Both the position numbers and the translations under genes were made by a program. A stretch of 38,377 nt of DNA from a bacterium (GTDB lineage Bacteria > Vulcanimicrobiota > Vulcanimicrobiia > Vulcanimicrobiales > Vulcanimicrobiaceae): the NCBI GenBank assembly GCA_021778415.1, contig JAJYCL010000010.1, positions 1 to 38,377 of the forward strand. Direction: 5' to 3'. How positions within the stretch are numbered: the stretch's first letter is position 1; each line of letters begins with the position of its first letter. Shown piece after piece: positions 16,901 through 25,043 of this stretch. The notes below the pieces were generated by a model. It was not told the origin of the DNA and searched no databases. It was given only the letters and a program-made list of their open reading frames with translations.

Positions 16901-18264
16901 TGATACTGATTTTGGACGTTTGCCGTGCACCCGGCGTTTGTCGACGATGTTTCATTTGTCGGAAAACTTGTCGGATAACACATCGTGGCCGTCGAGTGCG
17001 ATCCGATGGCCGCGAGGTGAAGGGTTTCCAGAGCAAAGAGGTACCCTTGATCGGTGAAGTTTCCTAAGGCTCCAAGGACGTGCGCACGTCCGCCCGGGCC
17101 CGGCGCATTGGGGCCAATGTGAATGGACGATGGGGCTTCCCCGGGGCAAATGGTGACGGAATGTCCACGGACGGGTTGCGGATCCGCCGATCCGGCGGTG
17201 ACATCGGCGACACTGTACGCAATGCCGTTCAGCGTTTGCGTTGAAGGCGCGTTAAACGTCACACCGGTGAAGTTCATCATGTGCGGCGCGGAATCGGCGA
17301 CGGTTACGGTGCCCGTTCCCGAATAGGATGATCCCTGCTGCGTGATCGTTTTGACAAAGAGATGAAACCCATCGAAATGCAACACTTGCGGCGTTCCGGC
17401 AGCGGGCGGCGTGCTTGACGAGGGTGCAATCAGGTAGGTAATGCTCGCGATTTGCGTCGCGTTACTCGGTGAGAGAATATGGACGCTCACGGTATGTTGG
17501 CCGCTCGATGTCGGAAGCGCACCTGGATAGGAGACGTGTTGCATCGCGTTCGGCGACGATTCGGCGACGCTCGAGACATTGGTTGGTGAGCCGTCAATTG
17601 TCCATTGCAGCGTCACCGGTCCGATCACCGAAAGCGCGACGCCAGCGCTCGGAGCGGGGATGGATTGCCCTGCTGCGACCCCGAGTTGCGCGCTGCCATT
17701 CGGCCATGCGAGGGTGAGATTTGTGATTTGTCCGATTGTCGCCGAGGGCGTGGCATTCGGCGTTTGCGTTGCTATCGGCGTTGGTGGCGAGGTTGGTTGC
17801 GGTGTTCGAGTAGGTTGCGGTGTTGGCGACGCGGTAGGCTGCGGCGTTGCGCTCGGCATCGGCGCCGGTGTTGCCGGTGTCGTGATGGTGACCGTCGTCT
17901 CGGCAGTTGAACCACGTTGATCCGTCGCAGAAATGGTGTAGGTACCTGGGCGCGTAAACGCGTGGACGGTGCTTCCGGTAAATTCGGATGCGACGGTCGC
18001 CACCATCGTGACGACTTGCATACTTCCGTCACCAAAAGTGACATTCGCGGTAAGAATGGTCGGTTTATCGCCGTTGATTAACCAGCGGTCGTTCAGCGTA
18101 AAGGAAACTGGGATGCCGACCATCGCGACCGTCGGGTTCGCCGTGATGGAAAGCTGCGTCAAACTTCCCGCTTGTGCCGGCATGGCTCCAAAGAGTTCGA
18201 TGACGAGCGAAAGGATGAAAAGGCACGCGCCGATGCGCATTGTGCGCGAATACCGATGCGACAA
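13999..18264 (-). CDS. Very large exported PKD-type surface protein
   Basis: A 1421-residue exported protein not recognised as a whole. The signal peptide ends near residue 32 (AMPAQA). A PKD-like beta domain follows (about 35-128, with VTFGDGS and FTRPGTYTISATD), then a Pro/Thr/Ser linker of about 50 residues, then over 1200 residues of Gly/Ser/Asn/Thr-rich beta-strand-like sequence with a His-rich patch (PPPHRHRHFGSG). The C-terminal 250 residues alternate Gly and hydrophobic residues (HFGIGGGAHLSGTVGIDNVG) and could form a beta-barrel or solenoid. The TTG at 18264 has AGAGG nine bases upstream (18274-18278) and follows the upstream stop by one base (TAA-A-TTG); an ATG at 18240 is the alternative but has no ribosome-binding site. 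It is probably coupled to the fibronectin-type gene. Confidence 0.85.
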   Translation of the reverse strand: MSHRYSRTMRIGACLFILSLVIELFGAMPAQAGSLTQLSITANPTVAMVGIPVSFTLNDRWLINGDKPTILTANVTFGDGSMQVVTMVATVASEFTGSTVHAFTRPGTYTISATDQRGSTAETTVTITTPATPAPMPSATPQPTASPTPQPTRTPQPTSPPTPIATQTPNATPSATIGQITNLTLAWPNGSAQLGVAAGQSIPAPSAGVALSVIGPVTLQWTIDGSPTNVSSVAESSPNAMQHVSYPGALPTSSGQHTVSVHILSPSNATQIASITYLIAPSSSTPPAAGTPQVLHFDGFHLFVKTITQQGSSYSGTGTVTVADSAPHMMNFTGVTFNAPSTQTLNGIAYSVADVTAGSADPQPVRGHSVTICPGEAPSSIHIGPNAPGPGGRAHVLGALGNFTDQGYLFALETLHLAAIGSHSTATMCYPTSFPTNETSSTNAGCTANVQNQYHRSTTPSIGELEALSYCVISTQLARVLSLPTTTIDESGHFDDDLPGNAVGPLCIGLNGCPSPSTFNDEPTATDTLQFRFGASDASPNIHFPGVAVAYDPFVSAIVGYSGPWSNAVATTPIQDWLPNGNVNATITFADGTQLLTPTNGLILTCHQCSSTIANDALTGGTYAGQFATAATLSNSGTGHFHPGGVLAFNTQQVAMNRGRFGNNGSTSSNLSGSFSGTQNADGSMFAPIAGMNATTIGGAVVTPSGGYLALNGQVSGLSWGVEYLTTQLRTQDPFWNSLNSGAQGPQVSFDSSIQQHGGGSYGTGEPSDVLDSGLYITAGTYADGETFGAGRHYIHSIGGQASAYGFLFYGNDGYFGQIALNSLLSGGASISVSGFSYAVSRESVLIAQNVPVAAHVAGSLAIPAPVNATVSAVANTIDANGNPLSVCVCNNPTIPLQGWDASVQLAAATAPTNGSLPISGTFTNAGTGSYPITGAIRSDGTIDNDALTVSNTPTRTFSGLDINVTTIVLPHSQAAAAQLANAPPPHRHRHFGSGMFDDLADTSIPLGVGGNEAMPGWAPPSNGSNNVTLLQNGGTFAPPHGFSFNLTQRVAGMPFQFTVSYNNNVWQGFGNFATADNLINVNAALRFDATTERIDIGTSIGQSQDQGADGQSPPDTSKNQGSLGLTTIGGLAVFSRQTGALNELAFGANLNLSVVSGSALVVYHSNLSDLASNPNFSSNQALGILTNGYGWNTQCSQGWCIGASAVVGLSAAGNVNGAAGLAFDSNGFAFFLQGNLQGNPLFPTNPGMSLSGEFYHNPTAWDISASVTGIPILGISVLGANGQLCIWDHKNGHVDACPNTGYTENGYGMYISAGATLNIYVGNVNAAVNFEVTGPHFGIGGGAHLSGTVGIDNVGVTVAADLTFNTTPFYIQGDVRAGVCVFNISTPVGNAQLGAYFSLGLKIDTGGVHPHDVNIGYGCP

Positions 18265-18265
18265 T

Positions 18266-20158
18266 TTACTGTACCTCTATGGAGCGAAAAGCGCCAATTG
18301 CCGAGACTCCCGTCGGCGTCATTTCTTCGAGGGCATAGGCGTAGTTGCCGGGATGCAAGTGCAGCAAAGAATCGCGGTAGGCAAACGCTCGAAAGTTGCG
18401 CGCGATGATTGTGATATGTCCGCTGGGATCGCGGCGGAGGATCGTATAGCCGAGTAATCCGTTGGTTACGGGCCACCGTATTTCGGCGATGGTGCCGTTG
18501 GCAATGAGGTGTACGGTTGGTTGCGGCGCAATCCGCTGCGTTCCCGGCACCACGATGTCGATTGATGGCGAAGCGGCGCTTACCTGAGCATTGCCGTAGA
18601 CAATTTGTAGTGCATACGCGTAGCGATGGCCGGGGACGACTTTGGCATCGCGGTAGTTCGTGCTATCGGGATGCACTTGTGCCAGCGTTGTCGCTCGTTC
18701 GCCTTGCGCTGTCCGCAGAATGCGTATCATCGCAATATCCGGGTCCTTGCGTGCCGCGAAGAAAACGGTGACACCGCCTTGGTGATCGAGGCGTACGGCG
18801 AGCGGAGGAAATGCACTCGGTAACGTATCGCGTAGAGCCCGTGCTGAGAGCCATTGCTTCGGAAGGCTGCGATTGCCAAAACGGTCTTGCGCGCCGACGC
18901 CGTACTCGAAAGTCGCCAGCGAGTTTTTGGGCAGATGATCGACAAAGGTGCGCTGCGACGTGCGCGGGATTTGCGCAAGCAAGACCGGAGCGGATTGTGC
19001 GATCCGGCGATACACTTCGTAGACATCCGTTGTTGGGTCGTGATTTGCATTCCACGCTAAGGCAATGGCATCGTGCCGGCGCGTGAGTTTCAAACCTGTT
19101 GGTGCATCCGGCGGGGTCGTTTTCGGGCGCGCCACGACGGTTTGCGAACCTTGTGCACCAATAATCCCGAAGCGCGAAATAGAACGAACATCATAGTGAA
19201 AACTTTGACCGGGCGCTGCGGTATCAACAAACGATGTCGCACTCGCACTCAATCGCCTCAGCGGTCGAAGATCGCTGGCGCTCGTGCCGCGGAAAAGTTC
19301 GTACCCGGCGACGCGCGAATCGTGCAGGGCATTCCACGAAAGCGTGATACCCGTGGGCGTTGCGCTTGCTCGTAGCTGCGTCGGTGCCGGAAGCGCGGTA
19401 AGATCGCGCGCCGTTGCAAAGATCGTTGCGCTCACCGGGCCAAGATTCCCGAACATATCGGTCGCACGAATGCGATACGCTGCACGCTGCCCAATTGGTG
19501 CGGTGGAATCGGTGTAGGTCGTCGTCCCGTCGATGACGAGCATGGAGGCGATGCGCGTAAACGAGCCGCCGGTCGAGCGCTCGATGTTCACGAGCGGCGA
19601 GCTGCTCGCCACGTGGATGATGTTCTTGAGGTTCTCGCCGGCGGCGTTTGCATGGAGAATACGTAATGCGGCGACGGATGCCGGAGAAATGAGTTGCGGG
19701 CTTGTGGCCGTGGTTCCATCCGCTAAACGGACCTCATAGCGTACGGCGTTCGTGTGAGGGGCGTTGCGATCAATATACGCATCGCCAAATGCGAGGGCAT
19801 CATCAAGCGATCCGACGATGGCCAGACCAAACAGTTTCTTGCTCCGTAATTGCGACGACCACGACGAAAACATCATTGCTTCGGCGGGAAGGTGCGCTCC
19901 GGCGGCGGTCGCGGCTTCGTAGGTGGTTGGCGCTTGCACGATGATCGGTGCGCTGCGCGCACCGTTTGCGCTGATACGAACGAGTGTTGCTGTCTGCACA
20001 AGCGCGGGATCGCTCGGAATCCATCGCACCACGACCCCGTGCGGGCCACGCCCGGCAAGAACCGTCATCTTTGCCGGTGTTGGAGGTTGCGCCGCTACCA
20101 GCGCCTTCGGCGGAAGCAGCAATGCAAGAAAGAGCAGCATGAAGAAAGTGCGCAACAT
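18266..20158 (-). CDS. Exported fibronectin type III-like repeat protein
   Basis: A 630-residue protein with an N-terminal signal peptide (MLRTFFMLLFLALLLPP, cleavage probably after residues 21-23) and four or five fibronectin type III-like modules. The clearest are at about 259-345 (PTGITLSWNALHDSRVAGYE) and 351-445 (HDAIALAWNANHDPTTDVYE); others lie near 30-130, 457-545 and 548-630. No catalytic domain is visible. GAGGG lies five bases before the ATG. Its TAA is one base from the TTG of the large PKD protein, so the two are probably made together and may act as a secreted scaffold and partner. The 80-base leader contains the dyad GAGAC-gtagca-GTCTC at 20169-20184. Confidence 0.85.
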   Translation of the reverse strand: MLRTFFMLLFLALLLPPKALVAAQPPTPAKMTVLAGRGPHGVVVRWIPSDPALVQTATLVRISANGARSAPIIVQAPTTYEAATAAGAHLPAEAMMFSSWSSQLRSKKLFGLAIVGSLDDALAFGDAYIDRNAPHTNAVRYEVRLADGTTATSPQLISPASVAALRILHANAAGENLKNIIHVASSSPLVNIERSTGGSFTRIASMLVIDGTTTYTDSTAPIGQRAAYRIRATDMFGNLGPVSATIFATARDLTALPAPTQLRASATPTGITLSWNALHDSRVAGYELFRGTSASDLRPLRRLSASATSFVDTAAPGQSFHYDVRSISRFGIIGAQGSQTVVARPKTTPPDAPTGLKLTRRHDAIALAWNANHDPTTDVYEVYRRIAQSAPVLLAQIPRTSQRTFVDHLPKNSLATFEYGVGAQDRFGNRSLPKQWLSARALRDTLPSAFPPLAVRLDHQGGVTVFFAARKDPDIAMIRILRTAQGERATTLAQVHPDSTNYRDAKVVPGHRYAYALQIVYGNAQVSAASPSIDIVVPGTQRIAPQPTVHLIANGTIAEIRWPVTNGLLGYTILRRDPSGHITIIARNFRAFAYRDSLLHLHPGNYAYALEEMTPTGVSAIGAFRSIEVQ

Positions 20159-20238
20159 GAAAACCCTCGAGACGTAGCAGTCTCTCGTGGGCTTTTCAAT
20201 GCGAAGTTCGTATTCCTGGCGCGGTTATGTTCGATTTA

Positions 20239-20856
20239 TCAGGTCGAGATTTTGCGCGGTTCGGGCGGATGGGAGTTCGCGTTCCACAGATATTCCGGCT
20301 CGGAAAGTTCATTATTAATCCACCGCGACCACACGAAGAGCGCGTCCGATAGGCGGTTCAAGAAATGGACGGTGAGATCGGATACGCCATCATCATCTTC
20401 GCGCAACCGCACCAGTAAGCGTTCGGCGCGGCGAGCGATTGTGCGCGCAACATGCAACTGCGCGCCGGGCGCCGAGCCTCCCGGATGGATAAAATTTGCC
20501 AATGGCTCGAGATCGAGCTGTGCTTCATCGATCCCGCGTTCCAGAGCCGTCACATCATCGGCGGCGGTTAGGGGCATGCCATCCCAGCGATCCTTCGGCA
20601 TCGTCGCGAGATCGCTCCCAAGGTTAAAGAGAGCATCCTGGACCCAGGCCAACCATGCGTCCAAGCGGGCGGCTCGGGTATGGGTTGGGAGCAGCGGGCG
20701 TAATTCCGTCCGCGCAACTCCGATGACTGAGGACAGTTCGTCGATCGTCCCGTACGTCTCGATGCGGGCGGCATACTTCTTGACGCGCTGGCCGCCGACA
20801 AGGCCGGTCGTCCCGTTATCGCCGCCGCGTGTATAGATTCTCGTAAGTTTTGGCAT
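20239..20856 (-). CDS. PduO-type cob(I)alamin adenosyltransferase
   Basis: Transfers the adenosyl group of ATP to cob(I)alamin to make coenzyme B12. The product has 205 residues from ATG 20856; a start at 20868 would add four. The N-terminal ATP-binding motif reads TRGGDNGTTGLVGGQR, close to the family TRTGDxGTTGL. Also typical are GGSAPGAQLHVARTIARRAER and the C-terminal FLNRLSDALFVWSRW with the conserved Arg and Asp. The family Thr-Gly pair is Gly-Gly here. No other cobalamin gene is in the window. It lies upstream of the two exported-protein genes on the same strand (80-base gap) and is divergent from proS. Confidence 0.92.
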   Translation of the reverse strand: MPKLTRIYTRGGDNGTTGLVGGQRVKKYAARIETYGTIDELSSVIGVARTELRPLLPTHTRAARLDAWLAWVQDALFNLGSDLATMPKDRWDGMPLTAADDVTALERGIDEAQLDLEPLANFIHPGGSAPGAQLHVARTIARRAERLLVRLREDDDGVSDLTVHFLNRLSDALFVWSRWINNELSEPEYLWNANSHPPEPRKIST

Positions 20857-20932
20857 TCTTGCTCTCATTGGCGAGGGGCTCGGGGGCCGCCTGGGAGGCG
20901 CGGATTGCGCTTCGGGCGAACCGCGCGGCGCT

Positions 20933-22393
20933 ATGGCTCTTGCCCCTGAAAATCAACCGCTAAAAGAAATTCCGCCCAAAGCCGCCGATTTATCGGCTTG
21001 GTATACGGCCGTGTGCATCAAGGCGGAGCTCGTTTCCTATTCACCGGTCCGTGGTTGCGTCGTCTTGCGGCCCTACGGGTTCGGGCTTTGGGAGAACCTT
21101 CAGAAGGAGCTCGATGCGCGCTTTAAGGCGACGGGGCACGAGAATGCCTATTTCCCGCTGCTCATTCCCGAAAGCTTGCTGACGAAGGAAGCCGATCATG
21201 TGGAAGGCTTTGCTCCCGAAGTCGCCTGGGTCACACACGGCGGAAGTGAAAAGCTGACCGAACGGCTTGCGATTCGCCCAACGTCGGAAGTCATTATCGG
21301 GACGATGTATGCGCAATGGGTGGAATCGTATCGCGATCTTCCGATTCTGATCAACCAATGGGCGAACGTGTTGCGCTGGGAGAAAGCAACGCGCCCGTTC
21401 TTGCGCACCATGGAGTTTCTTTGGCAAGAAGGGCATACTGCGCACGCTAACGCCGCCGAAGCGCGTGAAGAGACATTGCGTATGCTCGAAGTCTATCGTG
21501 AATTTGCCGAAACCGTTGCCGCTATTCCCGTGTACTCCGGTGCAAAATCCGCCAGCGAACGGTTTCCGGGAGCTGTTGAAACCTATAGCATCGAAGCGCT
21601 GATGCCCGATGGCAAAGCGTTGCAATCTGCAACCTCGCATGATCTCGGGCAAAATTTTAGCAAGGCCTATGATATCGATTTTACCGATGCCGATGGCCTG
21701 ATCAAGCATGCGTACACCACCTCATGGGGTATGTCATGGCGCATGTTGGGCGCCATGATCATGACGCACGGTGATGATCGCGGTTTGCGTATTCCGCCGA
21801 AACTTGCGCCGGTTGAAGCGGTCTTCGTGCCGATTGTTCGCGGGGGCGATGATCGCGCCGTTCAACGCGCCAAGGAATTAGCCGCGGCGTTACGCATCGA
21901 AGGATTCCGCGTACGTGTGGATGATCGTGATGAAACGCCTGGGTACAAATATGCGCATTGGGAGTTGCGCGGCGTTCCCGTTCGAATCGAAATCGGACCG
22001 CGGGATGTCGATGCCCAAAATGTTGTCTTGGTTCGTCGCGATAAAACGCGCGGCGACGATGATCATAAGACGGTTGTTAGCGAGAACGCGCTGGCCGGCG
22101 CGCTTCGCGTCGCGCTCGATGGCGTGCATGCGACCTTGCATGCCCAGGCACTCGAGTTTCTCGGCTCGCATACGTTTGTGCTGCAGGATCGCGCGGCATT
22201 TTTTGCTGCCTGTAAGAATCGCGACGGGATGATCGATATTGCATGGTGCGGTCGCGCCGAATGCGAGGCGCATGTGAAGGCCGAAACGTCCGCAACGACG
22301 CGCAATACGCATCCACTTCGCGGCGGTGAAACCACCTGCATTGCCTGTGGGGAACCGGCAACGCAGCGGGCATATTTTGCTCAGTCGTATTAG
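20933..22393 (+). CDS. proS: Prolyl-tRNA synthetase, archaeal/eukaryotic type
   Basis: Charges tRNA-Pro. At 486 residues without the bacterial editing insertion, and with a C-terminal zinc-binding domain, it is the short archaeal/eukaryotic-type (type 3) ProRS. Class II motifs are visible: motif 2 region RWEKATRPFLRTMEFLWQEG, the Pro-pocket TSHDLGQNF, and motif 3 region GLIKHAYTTSWGMSWRMLGA. The zinc domain has Cys pairs in WCGRAECEAH and CIACGE, and the protein ends in Tyr, as is characteristic of this type. No ribosome-binding site is evident before the ATG. It is first gene of a five-gene chain and is divergent from the cobalamin adenosyltransferase. Confidence 0.96.
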   Translation: MALAPENQPLKEIPPKAADLSAWYTAVCIKAELVSYSPVRGCVVLRPYGFGLWENLQKELDARFKATGHENAYFPLLIPESLLTKEADHVEGFAPEVAWVTHGGSEKLTERLAIRPTSEVIIGTMYAQWVESYRDLPILINQWANVLRWEKATRPFLRTMEFLWQEGHTAHANAAEAREETLRMLEVYREFAETVAAIPVYSGAKSASERFPGAVETYSIEALMPDGKALQSATSHDLGQNFSKAYDIDFTDADGLIKHAYTTSWGMSWRMLGAMIMTHGDDRGLRIPPKLAPVEAVFVPIVRGGDDRAVQRAKELAAALRIEGFRVRVDDRDETPGYKYAHWELRGVPVRIEIGPRDVDAQNVVLVRRDKTRGDDDHKTVVSENALAGALRVALDGVHATLHAQALEFLGSHTFVLQDRAAFFAACKNRDGMIDIAWCGRAECEAHVKAETSATTRNTHPLRGGETTCIACGEPATQRAYFAQSY

Positions 22394-22895
22394 CCTTGCG
22401 CTTACGATGCTGCTCATCGCCGCATCGCCGCTGACGGTATCACTTGCGAAAAGCCGTGCCGAAGGAAATCGGCTCGATGTCGCACAGCGGGTCGGCATCG
22501 CGCTCTTCTCCACGGAATGGCCGGCACAAGTCCTCAAGGTGCATGCCGACGGTGCTAGTGGATCCGTCGTCGTCGGCCTCGTGTTGTCAGGCGCGAAGTT
22601 TCATCATCCGCTGACAAAGCGTGCCTTTCTCTCCGAAGTCGAAACGCTGATTGCGCGAACGTTTTCGGCCGATTCGGCCATTGGCGAAGTCGATGCTTGG
22701 GCGATCATTCCGGTTCCCGTGGCGCGTGGCGCTATCGTCAGCGGATCCCTTGCTATCCCGACCTCGCGCACCGTCTTTACCGTCTCGGTGCTGCGATCGG
22801 AATCCCAAGCCGCGCTTGCTCACCGCTTGGCCATTGGGCGCAATATCTTCTGGGACGAGGATTGGCGGCGCTCGGCCCTCAAATCAACACCCTGA
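22377..22895 (+). CDS. Unknown exported protein between proS and M16 peptidase
   Basis: A protein of about 172 residues that I do not recognise. From TTG 22377 it begins with LLSRISLALTMLLIAASPL, a good signal peptide. An ATG at 22407 is the alternative and would keep most of the hydrophobic stretch. The mature part has alternating hydrophobic strands (SGSVVVGLVLSGAKFH) and a helix with LSEVETLIARTF, and no metal or catalytic motif. It overlaps the end of proS by 17 bases if TTG is used, and its TGA overlaps the peptidase ATG by one base, so coupled translation is likely. It may be a periplasmic partner of the downstream genes, but this is only a guess from position. Confidence 0.65.
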   Translation: MLSRISLALTMLLIAASPLTVSLAKSRAEGNRLDVAQRVGIALFSTEWPAQVLKVHADGASGSVVVGLVLSGAKFHHPLTKRAFLSEVETLIARTFSADSAIGEVDAWAIIPVPVARGAIVSGSLAIPTSRTVFTVSVLRSESQAALAHRLAIGRNIFWDEDWRRSALKSTP

Positions 22896-24145
22896 TGTAT
22901 CGTAAGACCACGCTTCCTAGCGGAATTCGCGTCGTGACCGAGCGCATGGATTCCGTGCGCTCCGCTTCGCTTGGTATCTGGGCCAATATCGGATCGGCCG
23001 GCGAACGCGCGCCGCGTCGCGGGATTTCGCATCTCGTCGAGCATATGGTTTTCAAGGGAACCGAGAAGCGCACGGCCAGAGAAATCGCCGAGACGATGGA
23101 TGGCGTCGGTGGCAATCTCAATGCGTTCACCGATAAGGAAGCCACCTGTTATTACGCGCGCGTCATCGATCATCATGTGCCGCTCGCTCTCGATGTTCTC
23201 AGCGATATGTTACGTCGTCCGCTCTTCGCACCCAACGATATCGCCAAAGAGCAGCGTGTCGTCGTCGAAGAAATCAAGATGTACGAAGATTCGCCGAGCG
23301 AGCATGTGCATGAGCTCTTTTTGCGACAAATGTGGGCGGGATCGTCGCTTGGCGATCCGACGATCGGTTTTGAAGAGACCGTCGTAGCGCTTGATGCCGC
23401 GGCCCTGCGCGAACATTTAGCCGATCACTATGCGCCGAATGCGTTGCTTGTATGCGCTGCCGGAAATGTCGATCACGACGCGTTTGTCGAACACGTGCAG
23501 ACCCAATTCGAAGGCTATGCGGGAGTCAGCCCGACGCCTGTGCCGCAGGCACCGATGGCGTTGCCGCAATCGCGTATTTTTGAAAAAGATATCGAACAGG
23601 CGCATGTCGTTCTTGGGGTGCAGGGACTTTCTGTGCGCGATGATCGCCGTTATGTGCTCTCGGTTTTGGATACGTTGCTCGGCGGTGGTATGTCCTCACG
23701 GTTGTTCCAAGAAATCCGCGAAAAGCGCGGGTTGGTCTATACCGTGTATAGCTTTCAAAATGGGTATCTCGGTTCCGGCTTATTCGGCATCTACGCGGGC
23801 TGCTCTGCGGAAAATGTCCAGCCATGTATCGATGTCACCATGGAGCAACTTGCCTTGCTGCGTACACATCGCGTTTCCGATGCTGAATTGCTCTTGGCCA
23901 AAGAGCATATGAAGGGCAGTCTCACATTATCGCTGGAATCAACGTCGTCGCGCATGATGCGTCTTGGACGCAATGAATATGCCTTCGGCCGTCAGATTGC
24001 GACGGAAGAAATTGAAGCCGCGATCGATGCCGTTACCGCCGATGAAATTATTGAGCTATCGAGTGAATTGTTTGCCGAAGAGCGCGTCGGCCTGTGCGTC
24101 TTGGGCCCGGTCGATCATGCGCACCTCGTTTCCGATGCTGCCTAA
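22895..24145 (+). CDS. M16-family zinc peptidase (processing-peptidase-like)
   Basis: A 416-residue member of the M16B (mitochondrial-processing-peptidase-like, PqqL/YmxG) group. The inverted zinc motif HxxEH is HLVEH at residues 46-50 in RRGISHLVEHMVFKGTEKR, and the third ligand lies in VVVEEIKMYED about 75 residues later. The C-terminal half has REKRGLVYTVYS, the conserved Arg/Tyr region of the inactive domain. No signal peptide is visible, so it is probably cytoplasmic. Its ATG shares a base with the TGA of the preceding exported-protein gene. It degrades or processes peptides; the substrate is unknown. Confidence 0.94.
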   Translation: MYRKTTLPSGIRVVTERMDSVRSASLGIWANIGSAGERAPRRGISHLVEHMVFKGTEKRTAREIAETMDGVGGNLNAFTDKEATCYYARVIDHHVPLALDVLSDMLRRPLFAPNDIAKEQRVVVEEIKMYEDSPSEHVHELFLRQMWAGSSLGDPTIGFEETVVALDAAALREHLADHYAPNALLVCAAGNVDHDAFVEHVQTQFEGYAGVSPTPVPQAPMALPQSRIFEKDIEQAHVVLGVQGLSVRDDRRYVLSVLDTLLGGGMSSRLFQEIREKRGLVYTVYSFQNGYLGSGLFGIYAGCSAENVQPCIDVTMEQLALLRTHRVSDAELLLAKEHMKGSLTLSLESTSSRMMRLGRNEYAFGRQIATEEIEAAIDAVTADEIIELSSELFAEERVGLCVLGPVDHAHLVSDAA

Positions 24146-24148
24146 CGC

Positions 24149-25027
24149 ATGACCCACGATCTCACCTTTTGGACATGGCAGCTCTTTGTTGCCATGGGCA
24201 TCAATGTGCTCGTCCAAGCCATTCAAATTGGCGCCTATGCCGCGCGATTGGCCGGTGTGCGCACGGGGCGCATTGCTACATCGATTTCGCTTTTCAATCT
24301 TTTTGTCACGGCGAGTCGCTTAGCGACGCTCCTCTACACGCTCATGCTTGGCCCGCTCGCGGACCACGCCGGAAATGCGGTCAAAGCGCTGACGTTAGCG
24401 CATGCGGACCCGGCACGTATTTCGGCCGTCGGCCGACTTTTCGATGGGCAGCTACGCCTCATTGTCGCGGCCGGTATGATCGGAACAATTCTCGGATCGA
24501 TCTTGCTACCGATGTTCACCTACGTCTACGTTCGCGGCGTTCGCTCATTCGAGCGCACGAAATCCTTACCGCATTCGGTCATTCGCATGTTCGATCCGCG
24601 CGTCATTCTCGATGTTCTGCGTGCGCAACGTCTACCATCGTTGCGTGAACTCCGGAGTTTTTCCATCGAGCGCATTCCGCGCCGCCTCTTGATTTTTAAC
24701 GTGCTTGTAACCGGGATCTATGCCATCGGCGTCGTTGCCGCCTACGACGCTTCGGTGCTGGATATTAACGTTGCCCGCACGGCCTTGGGTATTTCCGGCA
24801 TCATCAACGGCATCGGCACGATCGCATTTACGTTCTTCGTCGACCCGACGTCGTCGATTATCGTCGATGAAGCCGTCAAAGGGGAACGTCCACACGAAGA
24901 CGTTCGCTCCATGGTCTTTTATTTGTCGCTCACCGCGATCATCGGCTGGATCCTCTCCCAGGCCATCCTCGGCCCTTCGGCCCACCTGATCGCCTTTGTG
25001 GCCCGTCTCGTAAATCACGGACATTAG
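24149..25027 (+). CDS. amj: Amj-family lipid II flippase
   Basis: A 292-residue membrane protein with six or more hydrophobic segments. The segment AYAARLAGVRTGRIATSISL, followed by FNLFVTASRLATLL, resembles the Amj (YdaH, formerly DUF2837) family that, as an alternative to MurJ, flips the peptidoglycan precursor lipid II across the inner membrane in Bacillus subtilis. The C-terminal part, with FTFFVDPTSSIIVDE and a final pair of helices, also fits. It starts three bases after the M16 peptidase stop. Since undecaprenyl synthesis is encoded by uppS elsewhere in the window, the two act in the same pathway. Assignment is from pattern memory; no alignment was run. Confidence 0.82.
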   Translation: MTHDLTFWTWQLFVAMGINVLVQAIQIGAYAARLAGVRTGRIATSISLFNLFVTASRLATLLYTLMLGPLADHAGNAVKALTLAHADPARISAVGRLFDGQLRLIVAAGMIGTILGSILLPMFTYVYVRGVRSFERTKSLPHSVIRMFDPRVILDVLRAQRLPSLRELRSFSIERIPRRLLIFNVLVTGIYAIGVVAAYDASVLDINVARTALGISGIINGIGTIAFTFFVDPTSSIIVDEAVKGERPHEDVRSMVFYLSLTAIIGWILSQAILGPSAHLIAFVARLVNHGH

Positions 25028-25043
25028 CGGCCATGGGTGGAAG

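Noticed and set aside
20159-20238. Riboswitch in the leader of the fibronectin-type gene
   Set aside because: Only one small dyad (20169-20184) is visible; no known riboswitch core could be matched by eye.
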